64,000 nucleotides of DNA from Paracoccus sp. S-4012 (GCF_009674885.1 NZ_WKKA01000014.1:17930-81929), one strand, 5' to 3'; counted from the first letter of the stretch, positions 37,461 to 50,020 are shown. Program-made: numbers and translations. The notes: a model not told the origin generated them from the sequence alone.

Positions 37461-38696
37461 TCAATACTGGCCGCGGGCGAGCTCGGCCTCGAGCGCGCGG
37501 GGGTTCTCGGCATGGCGCTTCAGCCAGTCGCGGGCGAGATCGCCGATGACGAGTTCCTCGCGGCCGGCCTTCAGCGCCGCGACGATCTCGGTGGCGATGG
37601 CGCGGCCGGTGAGCTTCGGGTGCGGGAAGGCGTCGAACCAGTCGGTGTCGGTCGGGCCGGTGAAGGCGGTCATCAGCCGCACGCCGCCGGTGCCGAGCGT
37701 CTGGCGCAAGGCGGGCGCGAGCGCGAGGGCCGCGGCATGGGCGGTGCCGTAGCCGGTGAAGCGGGGATGGGGGACGCGCGCTATGACCGGCGTAACGTTG
37801 ACCCAGGCGGCCGCGGGCGCCGTGCCGTCGGCGCCCCGGCTGGCCATCGCAGGCGCGAACTCGCGCATCAGCCGCATGAGGCCGAAGGCGGCGACCTCCA
37901 TCATCTCGCGGGTCTGCGCCGGGACCGATGGCGCGAAAGCCATTCCGGGCCGCAGCAGGTCGGCGGTGTTGACCAGGATCTCGACCTTCCCGCCGAGGTC
38001 GCGCGCCAGATCGCCGACCGAACGGTCGGAGCGCAGGTCGAGCGGCACCAGTTCCGCGCCTTCGAGCGCGCGGATCGCATCGGCCCCGGCAAACGGCTTC
38101 CACGCCTCGTCCAAGCCCAGCCACACCTGCCGCGCCCCCGCCGCCAGAAGCGCCTGCGCCAAAGGCAGCGCGGCCACGTGGCGCGCATCGGTAATGAGGA
38201 CGCGGCGCCGGCGGGGATCGGCGGCCATCTCCTGCCATTGCGGGTCGCTGGCCATGTCCCTCTCCCCCTCCGGCGCCGCGTGCAGCACCGCCTGCCCGGC
38301 GCGGTCCAGCACCAGCGACAGCCGCACCCGGTCGCCTTGCCCCGCCTCGGGATGCAGATGCACGAGCGCCTGCGGCCCGCAATCCATCGCCACGAGCCCC
38401 ACGCGCCACGGCGCACGCTCGCGGAAGTAGAGATCGGCGGGCACTTCGGCGGTCGTGGCCGAGATCACTTCTCCGCCGCGCGGGGCGGCGGTCAGCGGCA
38501 GGTCGGGCGAGAGGCACACCGGGCAGGCCTCCGGCACCGGCCAGGCGAAGGCGCCGCAGGCGGCGCAGCGGGGCAGGGCGAACTCGCCCCGGCCGGCGGG
38601 CGGGATCAGCAGATGCGCCTTGCGGCTGCGGGCGGCGGGGGGCAGCAGCGCCGTGCGGGTCTTCTTCAGCGGGTTCTTGCGGATCGGGTCCTGCAT
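37461..38696 (-). CDS. DUF35 zinc-ribbon/OB-fold fused to degenerate SDR
   Basis: 411 residues. Residues 30-135 form a DUF35 module: rubredoxin-like Zn ribbon (C44-x2-C47, C58-x2-C61) and an OB-fold that in other systems binds acyl-CoA and pairs with thiolase-like partners. Residues 160-411 are SDR-like but lack the hallmarks: the NAD-binding TGxxxGxG is replaced by ITDARHVAALPLA, and the YxxxK catalytic motif reads YGTAH, so Lys is missing. A catalytic dehydrogenase role is therefore doubtful; it may be a scaffold. The ATG at 38696 overlaps the thiolase stop. The immediate neighbour is a thiolase-like protein, as expected for a DUF35 partner. Confidence 0.82.
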   Translation of the reverse strand: MQDPIRKNPLKKTRTALLPPAARSRKAHLLIPPAGRGEFALPRCAACGAFAWPVPEACPVCLSPDLPLTAAPRGGEVISATTAEVPADLYFRERAPWRVGLVAMDCGPQALVHLHPEAGQGDRVRLSLVLDRAGQAVLHAAPEGERDMASDPQWQEMAADPRRRRVLITDARHVAALPLAQALLAAGARQVWLGLDEAWKPFAGADAIRALEGAELVPLDLRSDRSVGDLARDLGGKVEILVNTADLLRPGMAFAPSVPAQTREMMEVAAFGLMRLMREFAPAMASRGADGTAPAAAWVNVTPVIARVPHPRFTGYGTAHAAALALAPALRQTLGTGGVRLMTAFTGPTDTDWFDAFPHPKLTGRAIATEIVAALKAGREELVIGDLARDWLKRHAENPRALEAELARGQY

Positions 38697-39859
38697 CACG
38701 CGCCCTCCAGCACCACGGCGCCCGAGCCGAGGCCGCGGTCGAAGTTGATCATGCCGAAGCCCGAGACGAGGGCGCGACGGGCGCCCTCCACCTGCGTCGG
38801 CCCGGCCGCGCCCGTCACCTGCCGCAACGCCTCGACCAGCCCGATATGCCCCCCCGCGCAGCCCGCCTGACCCGCCGAAAGCTGGCCGCCATTCGTGTTG
38901 TGCGGCAGGTCGCCCGTCACCGTCAGATCGCGGTCGCGCAGGAACGCCGCCGCCTCGCCCTTGGCGCAGAAGCCGAGGTCCTCGAACTGCATCATCGAGA
39001 TGAAGGGATAATCGTCATAGGTCTGGACGAGGTCCATGTCCGCGGGCCGCATCCCGGCCATGGCCCAGAGATCGTCCACATCCCGCGCCCAGCCGCCGCG
39101 CAGCATCACGCGGTCCTCGGGGAAGGCGTTGTGGCGCTCGATTGAGGCGGCGAGGCGGGCGAAGGGCAGGCCCTGCGCCCGCGCGGTCTCCTCGCGCATG
39201 ACGAGGAACGCCTCGGCCCCGGCGCAGGGCATGACGCAGTCGAAGAGGTGGATCGGCGGCGCGATCGGGCGCGAGCCGAGGTAGTCCTCGAGGCTCAGCG
39301 GCTTCCTCATCAGCGCATGCGGGTTCCGCAGCCCGTTCTGCCGCTGGGCCACGGCGATGCGGCCGAAATCCTCGCGCGTGGCGCCGGTCGCGGCCATGTA
39401 TGCCTGCGCGATCAGCGCGAAGCTGACGTTCGGGCCGCCGGCGCCGTAGGGATAGACCGCGTCCTGCGAGAAGCGCGAGAAGTTCTCCAGCCCGTAGCGG
39501 AAGCTCTGCGGGCCGTTGGTGTCGGCGGCGACGCAGGCGACCACGTCGCAATCGCCGGCCTGCACGGCGCGGGCGGCGCGGCGCAGGCTCATCACGCCGC
39601 CGGCGCCGCCCATCGGCAGGAAATCCACCATCCGCGGCGAGAGGCCGAAATGCTGGGTCAGGCCGATGGCGCTGTCGGGCGCGCTCGAAAAGCTCGCCAG
39701 CATGAAGCCGTCGAAATCGCGGTGCGCGATGCCGGAGGTGGCAGCCAGCCCAGCGAGCGCCCGTCCGATCCACCACGCCGTGCTCTCGGTCGAATAGCGC
39801 TGATAGGGCACCGTGACCGGCGCCGCGAGCACCACGCCGTCATAGCCGCGCCGCGCCAT
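38696..39859 (-). CDS. Thiolase-like lyase lacking the catalytic Cys (Ltp2-like)
   Basis: 387 residues of the SCP-x/lipid-transfer thiolase-like group. The loop that carries the nucleophilic Cys in true thiolases reads LPMGGAGGVMSLRRAARAV, with no Cys; the usual GHP motif is LSAGQAGCAGGHIGLVEAL and the C-terminal CxG is absent (VSGFGMINFDRGLGSG). QTYDDYPFISMMQFEDLGFC and NTNGGQLSAG are typical of the Ltp2 subfamily, whose members act as retro-aldol lyases in complex with DUF35 proteins (family knowledge). Its partner would be the next gene, the DUF35-SDR fusion. It overlaps the ligase stop by one base (TAATG). Confidence 0.85.
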   Translation of the reverse strand: MARRGYDGVVLAAPVTVPYQRYSTESTAWWIGRALAGLAATSGIAHRDFDGFMLASFSSAPDSAIGLTQHFGLSPRMVDFLPMGGAGGVMSLRRAARAVQAGDCDVVACVAADTNGPQSFRYGLENFSRFSQDAVYPYGAGGPNVSFALIAQAYMAATGATREDFGRIAVAQRQNGLRNPHALMRKPLSLEDYLGSRPIAPPIHLFDCVMPCAGAEAFLVMREETARAQGLPFARLAASIERHNAFPEDRVMLRGGWARDVDDLWAMAGMRPADMDLVQTYDDYPFISMMQFEDLGFCAKGEAAAFLRDRDLTVTGDLPHNTNGGQLSAGQAGCAGGHIGLVEALRQVTGAAGPTQVEGARRALVSGFGMINFDRGLGSGAVVLEGA

Positions 39860-41475
39860 TATCCGGCCCTGCGGAAGCCGGCCTTGCGGTCGCGCAGGTC
39901 GATCGCCCGGCCCGCCTCGACCGCGGCCTGCGCGTCCGTCTTGAGCTGCCCGCGCAGCAGCTTCTGGGTCGAACTCAGCGGCATCGCCTCCACGAAAGCC
40001 ACGTAGCCCGGCAGCTTGTGATAGGAGAGCCGCTCGGCCGCGCGCTCGACCAGGGCCATCGCTGCCGCCTCGTCGCCCCCGCCCCCCTGCAGCGTGACGA
40101 AGGCAAACACCTCCTCGCCGCGCACCGGGTCGGGCACCGGCGTGGCCGCGACCGCCTGCACGGTCGGATCGGCCTTCAGCGCCGCCTCGACCTCAAGCGC
40201 CGAGATGTTCTCGCCCGAGCGGCGGATGATGCTCTTCTTGCGGTCCACGAAGTAGAAGAGGCCGCGTTCGTCCACCCGGACCACGTCGCCGGTGTGGAAA
40301 TACCTCCCTTCCCACGCCGCCTCGGTCGCCTCCGGGTCGCCCAGATAACCCGAGAAGAAGCCCCAGCGAGGATCGGGCCCGGCGGCGCGGACCAGAAGCT
40401 CACCGGGGTTCCCCACTGGCACGTCGCGGCCCTCGTCATCCACGATGCGATACTCCATCCCCTCGCGCGCCGCGCCGATGCAGCGCTCGCCCGCCGGGTA
40501 GTCGCGGCCCGCGGTGTCGGTGACGCCGGTGCCGCCGGTCTCTGTCATGGCCCAGGCCTCGACGATCGGCAGCTTGAAGCGCGCCTCGAAGTCGATCTTG
40601 TGCTGCGCGTCCACGCCGGGGCTGAAGTTGAACCGCGCCTTGTGGCGCTTCTCGGCCTCGCTGACCGGCAGTTGCAGCAGGATCGCCGGGATGACGCCGA
40701 GATTGTGGACCACGGTCGCGCCGCTGTCGGCGACCGCGTCCCACCACCGCCGGGCCGAGAAGCGGTCGAGCGGCACGATCGCGCCGCCGATGGTCATCAT
40801 GCCGACGCCGTTGCAGCCGAGCGCGTTCATGTGGAAGAACGGCAGCGGCGTCAGCGCGATCTCACGGTCGCGCTCCATCGCCGCCTCGCCGCCCATGCTG
40901 GTGTACCAGTCGGCCACGTTGGCGAAATAGAGGTTCGAGAGGCTGCAACCCTTGGGTTTCCCTGTGCTGCCGGAGGTGAAGAGCAGCGCGGACTCGTCGT
41001 CATGGCTCCGCGTTTCGGCCGGTGCGCGGCGCGCGCGGGCGGGCGGGATCGGCTGCCCCGGTGCGCTGCGCGGCACGTCGGCGGGTACGCCGCCGTCGAT
41101 CAGAGCCGCATGCTCGGGCAGGGCCACGACGAGATCGGGCCGGGCAATCGACATCTGATGCGCCAGCTCCTCGGGCCGCATGTCGCCGTTGATCGGCACG
41201 ATGGAGGCTCCGATGCGGTTCAGCGCCAGCCAGTGGAAGAAGAACACCGGCCGGTTTTCCAGCAGCAGCGCCACGCGCGAGCCGCGGCCGTAGCCCTGCG
41301 CGGCATAGGCATCGGCCAGCGGTGCGATCTCCGCCACGGCCTCGCCATAGCTGATGCGGAATCCCTCGGGCGCGTAGGGCAGGGCGGCCGAGGCCGGCGC
41401 GATCAGGAACGGCAGGTCCGGTCGCCGCGCGGCGGTGGCGCTGAAGGCGTCATAGGCGGAGGCGGGCAGGGACAT
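39859..41475 (-). CDS. AMP-dependent acyl-CoA synthetase
   Basis: 538 residues. ANL-superfamily ligase that would activate a carboxylic acid to its CoA ester, the entry step for the downstream thiolase-like protein. Motifs: P-loop LLFTSGSTGKPKGCSLS, LPFFHMNALGCNGV, AWAMTETGGTGV (A5), YFHTGDVVRVDERGLFYFVD (A7), DRKKSIIRRSGENIS (A8) and a catalytic Lys in SSTQKLLRGQL. Substrate not predictable; it resembles crotonobetaine/long-chain-type ligases. First gene of the minus-strand operon; 101 bases separate it from the divergent LysR gene. Confidence 0.92.
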   Translation of the reverse strand: MSLPASAYDAFSATAARRPDLPFLIAPASAALPYAPEGFRISYGEAVAEIAPLADAYAAQGYGRGSRVALLLENRPVFFFHWLALNRIGASIVPINGDMRPEELAHQMSIARPDLVVALPEHAALIDGGVPADVPRSAPGQPIPPARARRAPAETRSHDDESALLFTSGSTGKPKGCSLSNLYFANVADWYTSMGGEAAMERDREIALTPLPFFHMNALGCNGVGMMTIGGAIVPLDRFSARRWWDAVADSGATVVHNLGVIPAILLQLPVSEAEKRHKARFNFSPGVDAQHKIDFEARFKLPIVEAWAMTETGGTGVTDTAGRDYPAGERCIGAAREGMEYRIVDDEGRDVPVGNPGELLVRAAGPDPRWGFFSGYLGDPEATEAAWEGRYFHTGDVVRVDERGLFYFVDRKKSIIRRSGENISALEVEAALKADPTVQAVAATPVPDPVRGEEVFAFVTLQGGGGDEAAAMALVERAAERLSYHKLPGYVAFVEAMPLSSTQKLLRGQLKTDAQAAVEAGRAIDLRDRKAGFRRAG

Positions 41476-41576
41476 GGCGGCACCCTCGGCAGGTCTCGCG
41501 CGAGGCTACGCGCTGCGCGGCAGGATTCCCAATCCAAACCGCTTCGGCTTCTGATCGCAAACTGCTATGGCGCGGC
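41476..41576. promoter_or_regulatory. Divergent promoter region, ligase operon and lysR
   Basis: 101 bases between two divergent starts, the usual place for LysR-type operators that control both the regulator and the adjacent operon. The stretch is locally AT-richer (AATCCAAACC, GATCGCAAACTGC). No clear dyad of T-N11-A type stands out, so exact sites cannot be assigned. Confidence 0.45.
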
Positions 41577-42464
41577 ATGGAACTCAGACAGATCCAGTAT
41601 TTCATCGCCATCGCCGAGCTGGAGCATTTCGGCCGCGCGTCGCAGCGGCTGCGGATCGCCCAGCCGGCGCTCAGCCGCCAGATGCGGCTGCTGGAGGCGG
41701 AGTTGGGCCTCTCGCTCTTCGAGCGGCTGCCGCGCGGGGTGCGGCTGACCGAGGCGGGGCGGGTGTTCCTCGAGCGCGCGCGGCTGGTCATGCAGCAGCT
41801 CGACCACGCGGTGCTGGAGGCGAAGGCCGCGGCGGCGGGCCATGCGGGCGTGCTGCGCCTCGGCGTGATCGAGGTCGCGGCCTGGCAGGGCCTCGTCCCC
41901 GACGCGATCCGCCGCTTCCGCGCGGATCATCCCGCCGCGCAGCTGGTCCTCGCGGCGCTCTCCGGGGCCGAGCAGGTGGAGGCGATCGAGGCGCAGCAGC
42001 TCGACGCCGGGCTGATGTACAACCCGGCCCCGGACGCCGGGCTGGAGGCGACGCCGCTCGCGCGGCATCCGGTCATGCTGGCGGTCAATGTCAACTCGCC
42101 CCTTGCCGGCCGCGAGGCGGTCCGTCTGGCGGACCTCGCCGACGAGGACCTCCTCGGCTTCCGCCGTCGCGAGAGCCCGCAATATTATGACGACCTGCAG
42201 GCGGCGTTCCGGCGCGCGGGCTTCACGCCCCGGCTCACCGCCGAGACCCGGCGCGAGGCCGACCTGCTGGCCCTCGTCAGCGCCGGGGCGGGGGTGGCGC
42301 TCGTCAACTCCTGCCAGCGGTTCCGCCCGCCGCAGGAGGTGCGCTTCGTGCCCGTCAGTGATCTCGATGTCGGCCTGACGCTGGCCTATGTCCGCCGCCG
42401 CGGCCACAGCCTGCCGCTGATCGACCGCTTCGCCGAGACGCTGGAAGCCCTCCGCGCCGGGTGA
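41577..42464 (+). CDS. LysR-family transcriptional regulator
   Basis: 295 residues. N-terminal winged helix-turn-helix MELRQIQYFIAIAELEHFGR with AQPALSRQMRLLEAELG as the recognition part, a linker helix, then a periplasmic-binding-like effector domain (about 90-295; LRLGVIEVAAWQGLVPDAI). It resembles the CatR/BenM-like aromatic/acid-responsive branch only in general layout. Divergent from the CoA-ligase operon, which it most likely controls in response to a pathway intermediate. Its 3' end is two bases from the convergent ABC ATPase stop. Confidence 0.93.
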   Translation: MELRQIQYFIAIAELEHFGRASQRLRIAQPALSRQMRLLEAELGLSLFERLPRGVRLTEAGRVFLERARLVMQQLDHAVLEAKAAAAGHAGVLRLGVIEVAAWQGLVPDAIRRFRADHPAAQLVLAALSGAEQVEAIEAQQLDAGLMYNPAPDAGLEATPLARHPVMLAVNVNSPLAGREAVRLADLADEDLLGFRRRESPQYYDDLQAAFRRAGFTPRLTAETRREADLLALVSAGAGVALVNSCQRFRPPQEVRFVPVSDLDVGLTLAYVRRRGHSLPLIDRFAETLEALRAG

Positions 42465-42466
42465 TC

Positions 42467-43503
<1,037 letters not shown>

Positions 43504-43507
<4 letters not shown>

Positions 43508-44286
43508 CGGCGGGCGGCCCTGTGATGCGCGGCCAGCCGGCCGGTGAGGGTCAGCAGGCCCATGCAGGCCCAGGTGACGCCGAAGGCGATGACTGCCAGC
43601 GCCGCGGGCTCATAGGCGCGGTTGCCGCCGACCCAGACCATGTAGGGCCCGAAGGCCGGGCGGTCGAGCAGCGCCGCGAAGACGTATTCGCCGATGACGA
43701 TGGCGAAGCTCAGGAACGCGCCGGACAGCACTGCGGGCCAGAGGTTCGGCAGGATGACGCGGCTCAGGATCGTGACCCAGCTTGCGCCCAGCGACTGCGA
43801 CGCCTCGGTCAGCGTGGCCACGTCGAGCGTCCTGAGACCGGTGTCCACGGCGCGATACATGTAGGGCAGGGACAGCGTGACATAGCCCATGACCAGCAGG
43901 AAATCCGTGCCGCGCGCGCTGCCGGTCAGCGGCAGGAAGGAGCTGGTGTTGAACTGCCGCAGGTAGCCGAAGGCGATCACGATGGGCGGGATCACCAGCG
44001 GCAGAAGCGTCACGAACTCCATCACCGGGCGCAGCCGCGACAGGCGCAGGCGGACCCAGTAGGCGGTCGGGACGACCAGCAGGACGCCTGCAATGATGGT
44101 CACGATGGCGACCACGACCGAATAGGCGAAGGTCGCCTGGAACTGCGGATCGCCGAGCACCGAGCGGTAGGCATCGAGGCTGTATTCGCCGCGCCGGGCG
44201 CGGAGGCTGAACTCGAACATGCCGACCAGCGGCAGCACCATGAAGACGGCGCCGAGGGCGAAGCCGAGCCAGGACCAGAGCCTCAT
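43504..44286 (-). CDS. ABC importer permease (second)
   Basis: 260 residues with six hydrophobic segments (first at LGFALGAVFMVLPLVGMFEF). The cytosolic coupling loop EASQSLGASWVTILSRVILPNLWPAVLSG (given in parts: EASQSLGA, ILPNLWPA) fits the EAA motif of binding-protein-dependent permeases. It resembles PotC/ThiP-type permeases. ATGA overlaps link it to both neighbours. Confidence 0.9.
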
Positions 44287-45191
44287 TTCAACCACCGCTC
44301 GGCGCGGCCGCGCAGCAGGATCGAGATCAGGTTCGCCACCGCCGTCAGCACGATCATCCCGAAGGCGATGGCATAGCCGAGCGCCGGGTCCTGAAGCACG
44401 TCGCCCCTGATCTGCGCGAAGAGCAGGATCGGCGCGATGGAGAGCGAGGAGCCCGTCAGCGCCATCGCCGTCGCCACCGCGCCGAAGGCGTTGGCGAAGA
44501 GCAGTGCAAAGGTGCCCAGCACCGCCGGCCACAGGATCGGCATGGCGATCATGCGGAAATACTGCAACCGGCTCGCGCCCAGCACCTCGGCCGCCTCTCG
44601 CCACTCGCGCTTGAGGCCGTCGAGCGCCGGGGTGATGACCAGCACCATCAGCGGAATCTGGAAGTAGAGATAGGTCAGCACCAGCCCCCAGAAGCTGATG
44701 AGGTTGAAGCCGGTGGCGTAGAGGTTGAAGCCGAACCACTCGCGCAGCAGCACCGTCATGAAGCCGAGGCGTCCCAGCGTGGCGATGAAGGCGAAGGCCA
44801 GCGGCACGCCCGCGAAGTTGGCGGCGACGCCCGAGAAGGTCATGACGCCGGAGCGGAGCCCCTCGGGCAGTCCGCCGCGCGTCACGGCGGCGGCGACGAT
44901 GAAGCCGATCAGGCAGCCGAGCGCGGCGGTGGCGAGGCTGAGGCGGATCGAAATCCAGAAGGCCGACACGATGCGCGGCTGCGACAGGCCCGCGACATGC
45001 TCGAGCGTGAAGCCCCCGCCCGGCGCCCGGAAGGCGCCGATGACGACGGTGAGCGTCGGCAGCAGCAGGAAGAGAAGCGCAAAGGCGATGAAGGGCGCGA
45101 CGCCGATCCAGGCGGCCAGCGTGCCGCCGACATGCAACCGCCGCGCGGGCGGCGCGGGAACCGGGGCAGGGGTGGCTGCGGTGATCGTCAT
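44283..45191 (-). CDS. ABC importer permease (first)
   Basis: 302 residues with about six hydrophobic segments (IGVAPFIAFALLFLLLPTLT first) after a short Pro/Ala-rich N-terminus. EAA-type coupling loop EAAEVLGASRLQYFRMIAMP followed by ILWPAVLG. Resembles PotB-type permeases and would pair with the 43504-44286 product. It follows the binding-protein gene by 58 bases and overlaps the next permease by an ATGA. Confidence 0.9.
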   Translation of the reverse strand: MTITAATPAPVPAPPARRLHVGGTLAAWIGVAPFIAFALLFLLLPTLTVVIGAFRAPGGGFTLEHVAGLSQPRIVSAFWISIRLSLATAALGCLIGFIVAAAVTRGGLPEGLRSGVMTFSGVAANFAGVPLAFAFIATLGRLGFMTVLLREWFGFNLYATGFNLISFWGLVLTYLYFQIPLMVLVITPALDGLKREWREAAEVLGASRLQYFRMIAMPILWPAVLGTFALLFANAFGAVATAMALTGSSLSIAPILLFAQIRGDVLQDPALGYAIAFGMIVLTAVANLISILLRGRAERWLK

Positions 45192-45249
45192 CGGGGCGGG
45201 CCTGCCGATGGCCGCGCCCGGCTGGGGCGCGGCCAGGTTCTTCAGGCCG

Positions 45250-46362
45250 TCACTCGGTCACGGCAGCGCCGACGACCGAGTCCCAGTCCCTCGTGACCAG
45301 GGCCTTGTTGGCCTGCTCGGCCTCGAGGCTCGGGAAGACGGCCTTGGCGTAAAGCTCGGCCGAGGGCAGGCGGTCCAGCATCTCCTGCGGCACGGCCCCG
45401 CGCGCCACGAGATCGTCGAAGCGTGCCGGGTGGCAGTAGCCCTTGAGCCAGAGCAGCTGGCCCTCGTCCGAATACAGATGCTCCATCCACAGCTTCGCCG
45501 CGTTCGGATGCGGCGCATGGGCGCTGATCGCCTGCACATAGACGCCCGCCAGCACGCCATCCGAGGGGATCACGACCTCCACCGGCGGGTTGCCGTCGAG
45601 CTGGTCGCGCCAGTTCAGCAGGTTGTAGTCCCAGCCGGCGATGATCGGCGTCGCGCCCTGCGCGAGCGTACCGGCCTTGGCGATGACGGGGACGAAGTTG
45701 CCGGCCTGGTTCAGCTCGGCGAAGAACTCGAGCCCCTTCACTCCGCTGTCCTCGCCCGGCTCGGCCCCGCGCGAGAGGCCCGCCGCCATCACCCCCAGCA
45801 TCGCCTGGTTCGAGGCGCGCGGGTCGCCCGTCAGCGCGAAGGCGTTGCGGTGTTCCGGGGCGAGCAGGTCGGCCCAGTTCTGCGGCACCGTCTCGACCAG
45901 GTCGGTGTTCACGCCAAAGGCCATGACGCCGTAGTAGTCGGCGTAGAAATGCCCCTCGGGGTCCTTGATCGCCTCGGGGATCGTGTCCCAGGTCGAGACC
46001 TTGTAGGGCTGCGTCAGCCCCTCGGCCTTGGCCTGCGGGCCGAAGGCGAAGCCCACGTCCAGCACATCCGGCGCCTGCGGGCCGGTGTTGCCCTTGTTGG
46101 CGCGCACCGCCTCCAGCTCGTCGGCCGAGCCCGCATCGGGGCTGAGTTCGTTGACCTCGATCTCGGGATACTTCGCCTTGAAGGCCGAGATCACCTCGCC
46201 GTAGTTGCACCAGTCATGGGGCAGGGCGATGGTGGTCAGCATCCCCTCCTCCTTCGCCGCTGCCTCGATCGCGGCCAGGTCCTCTTGCGCGAGGGCAGGC
46301 AGGGCGGTCGAGGTCAGCAGGCCGGCGAGGACAAACGTGGCCGTTCCGTGGGTTCGCAGCAT
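45250..46362 (-). CDS. ABC importer periplasmic binding protein
   Basis: 370 residues with a signal peptide (TATFVLAGLLTSTALPALAQ). The mature protein begins EDLAAIEAAAKEEGMLTTIA, a pattern of the AfuA/PotD-like class of extracellular binding proteins that take iron, polyamines, thiamine or phosphonates. VRANKGNTGPQAPDVLDVGF and the IIAGWDYNLLNWRDQL segment also fit this class. The ligand cannot be assigned. First gene of the importer operon; an association with the preceding catabolic genes through the LysR regulator is possible but unproven. Confidence 0.9.
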   Translation of the reverse strand: MLRTHGTATFVLAGLLTSTALPALAQEDLAAIEAAAKEEGMLTTIALPHDWCNYGEVISAFKAKYPEIEVNELSPDAGSADELEAVRANKGNTGPQAPDVLDVGFAFGPQAKAEGLTQPYKVSTWDTIPEAIKDPEGHFYADYYGVMAFGVNTDLVETVPQNWADLLAPEHRNAFALTGDPRASNQAMLGVMAAGLSRGAEPGEDSGVKGLEFFAELNQAGNFVPVIAKAGTLAQGATPIIAGWDYNLLNWRDQLDGNPPVEVVIPSDGVLAGVYVQAISAHAPHPNAAKLWMEHLYSDEGQLLWLKGYCHPARFDDLVARGAVPQEMLDRLPSAELYAKAVFPSLEAEQANKALVTRDWDSVVGAAVTE

Positions 46363-46596
46363 CCGGGGATCTCCGCAGTTGGGTGCGGCGGGGTCTAGCC
46401 GCCCCGCATGACGAAGTCGTGACGCAGCCTTGGGGAGTCGGTCAAGGGGTGGTGCGTGCCTGCGAGGGCCGAGGGTCGCGGCCTCCTTGCTTCGCTACCG
46501 CGGCGTGGCCCGTATTGTCTCTGTTTCGCTTGGAGTTGTTGAAGAGCGCACGTCCTGGGTTTAGGTTCGCTCGATCCACCCGCATCCGAGGCCTCC

Positions 46597-46890
46597 ATGA
46601 TCTCCATCGCCCGCTACCCGACGCCAAATGCATCCAAGTATGTTCAACAGCTTGCCAAGCATTTCGCGCACAAGATCGAGGTCCGCTCGGACGAGCGCTC
46701 GGCCGATTTCGCGGTGCAGGCGGGCAGCGTCCGGCTCGAGGCCGAAGACGGCGCCTTCGTCGCGCGGGTCGAGGCGGAGGACGCCAAGGGGCTGATCGAG
46801 ACGCGCTATGTGGTTGACAAGCACCTGGTGATCTTCGCCTTCCGCGAGGGGTTTGCGGGCCTCGACTGGAAGATCACCGAGGCGGCCTGA
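46597..46890 (+). CDS. DUF2218 domain protein
   Basis: 97 residues. Short cytosolic alpha/beta protein with the DUF2218 pattern YPTPNASKYVQQLAKHFAHK, VEAEDAKGLIETRYVVDKHL and FREGFAGLDW. In other bacteria such genes sometimes accompany siderophore or iron systems; none is evident here besides the ABC importer of unknown ligand. Stands alone between that importer and tRNA-Val(TAC), reading in the opposite direction to both. Confidence 0.88.
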   Translation: MISIARYPTPNASKYVQQLAKHFAHKIEVRSDERSADFAVQAGSVRLEAEDGAFVARVEAEDAKGLIETRYVVDKHLVIFAFREGFAGLDWKITEAA

Positions 46891-46899
46891 AGCCGGAGA

Positions 46900-47193
46900 G
46901 CAATTTCAGGTCCGGCCGCGCTCTGCGGTGTCCGGAGGTTTGCCTAGGGGCGCTCCCGGAATCATGCCAGGCCGAGCTGCCGGCTGGCCCACTGGCCTCG
47001 TTCGGCTGCGCCTTTGCCTGCCGTGCTCGAGCTCGCAAGCTCCTCCATTGCCGCGCCTCGGCCAACGGCTCTCGGGCATCGAGCGACACCGGACATCGCT
47101 GCGGCGGCGGGAGGGATGCGGCGCCGGAGGCAGCGGCCAGCGGAAGTAGAACACCCCGTGCCGGGAGGTGCCGAGGTAGGCAGCAAGACGCAT
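46900..47193 (-). pseudogene. Tyrosine-integrase N-terminal fossil (DUF6538 type)
   Basis: From the ATG at 47193 the minus strand reads MRLAAYLGTSRHGVFYFRWP, the N-terminal DUF6538 domain of tRNA-targeting integrases; the same sequence type occurs at 63286 (MRMAAYLSRSRHGIFYFRWP). After about 45 residues the frame degrades and no catalytic domain exists. It reads away from the 3' end of tRNA-Val(TAC), 63 bases from it, the usual position of an integrase gene in an integrated element. Confidence 0.7.
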
Positions 47194-47255
47194 GTGTCAC
47201 CCTGTTGCGGCGCACCGGGCGAAGTCAGCGTCTAAGTGCTTGCTCTACATGCGAA

Positions 47256-47331
47256 TGGTGGGTGGTGAGGGGCTCGAACCCCCGACATCCTCGGTGTAAA
47301 CGAGACGCTCTACCAGCTGAGCTAACCACCC
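47256..47331 (-). tRNA. tRNA-Val (anticodon TAC)
   Basis: 76 bases with encoded CCA. Acceptor stem GGGTGGT (47331-47325) pairs with ACCACCC (47266-47260); discriminator A, then CCA. D-arm TTAGCTCAGCTGGTAGAGC, anticodon loop TTTACAC with TAC in the centre, and T-arm GGGGGTTCGAGCCCC. Reads away from lon. Confidence 0.97.
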
Positions 47332-47584
47332 CCGCCGCCGAGGTTTATGGCGGCAGGGCGCGCCGCGGACAAGGTCCCGTGGAGGGGCGGGGCTTTGGGT
47401 CCGGGGCGGCGCTTCCCATGTGCCGTCGGACCCGGCTTGCGGCCGCCCGGCCAAAATCCGAACAATTGCGGAACATTCGCGGCTCCGCCATTGAAGCCGG
47501 GGCGGCGGGCACCTAACTCTCGGACCAAAGCGGGACGTCCGGGGCTGCCATAACGGGGCCTCGCCCGGCAAGGAAGGATCGCAG

Positions 47585-50020
<2,436 letters not shown>

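Noticed and set aside
37461..38696. Calling the DUF35-SDR fusion an ordinary short-chain dehydrogenase
   Set aside because: The cofactor-binding glycine motif and the catalytic Lys are both missing, so enzymatic dehydrogenase activity is not supported.
38696..39859. Calling the thiolase-like protein an acetyl-CoA acetyltransferase
   Set aside because: The nucleophilic Cys, the GHP histidine and the C-terminal Cys of true thiolases are all absent.
46363..46596. Search for a small RNA or riboswitch upstream of DUF2218 and the importer
   Set aside because: No conserved riboswitch core, stable terminator-antiterminator pair or RNA gene could be recognised.
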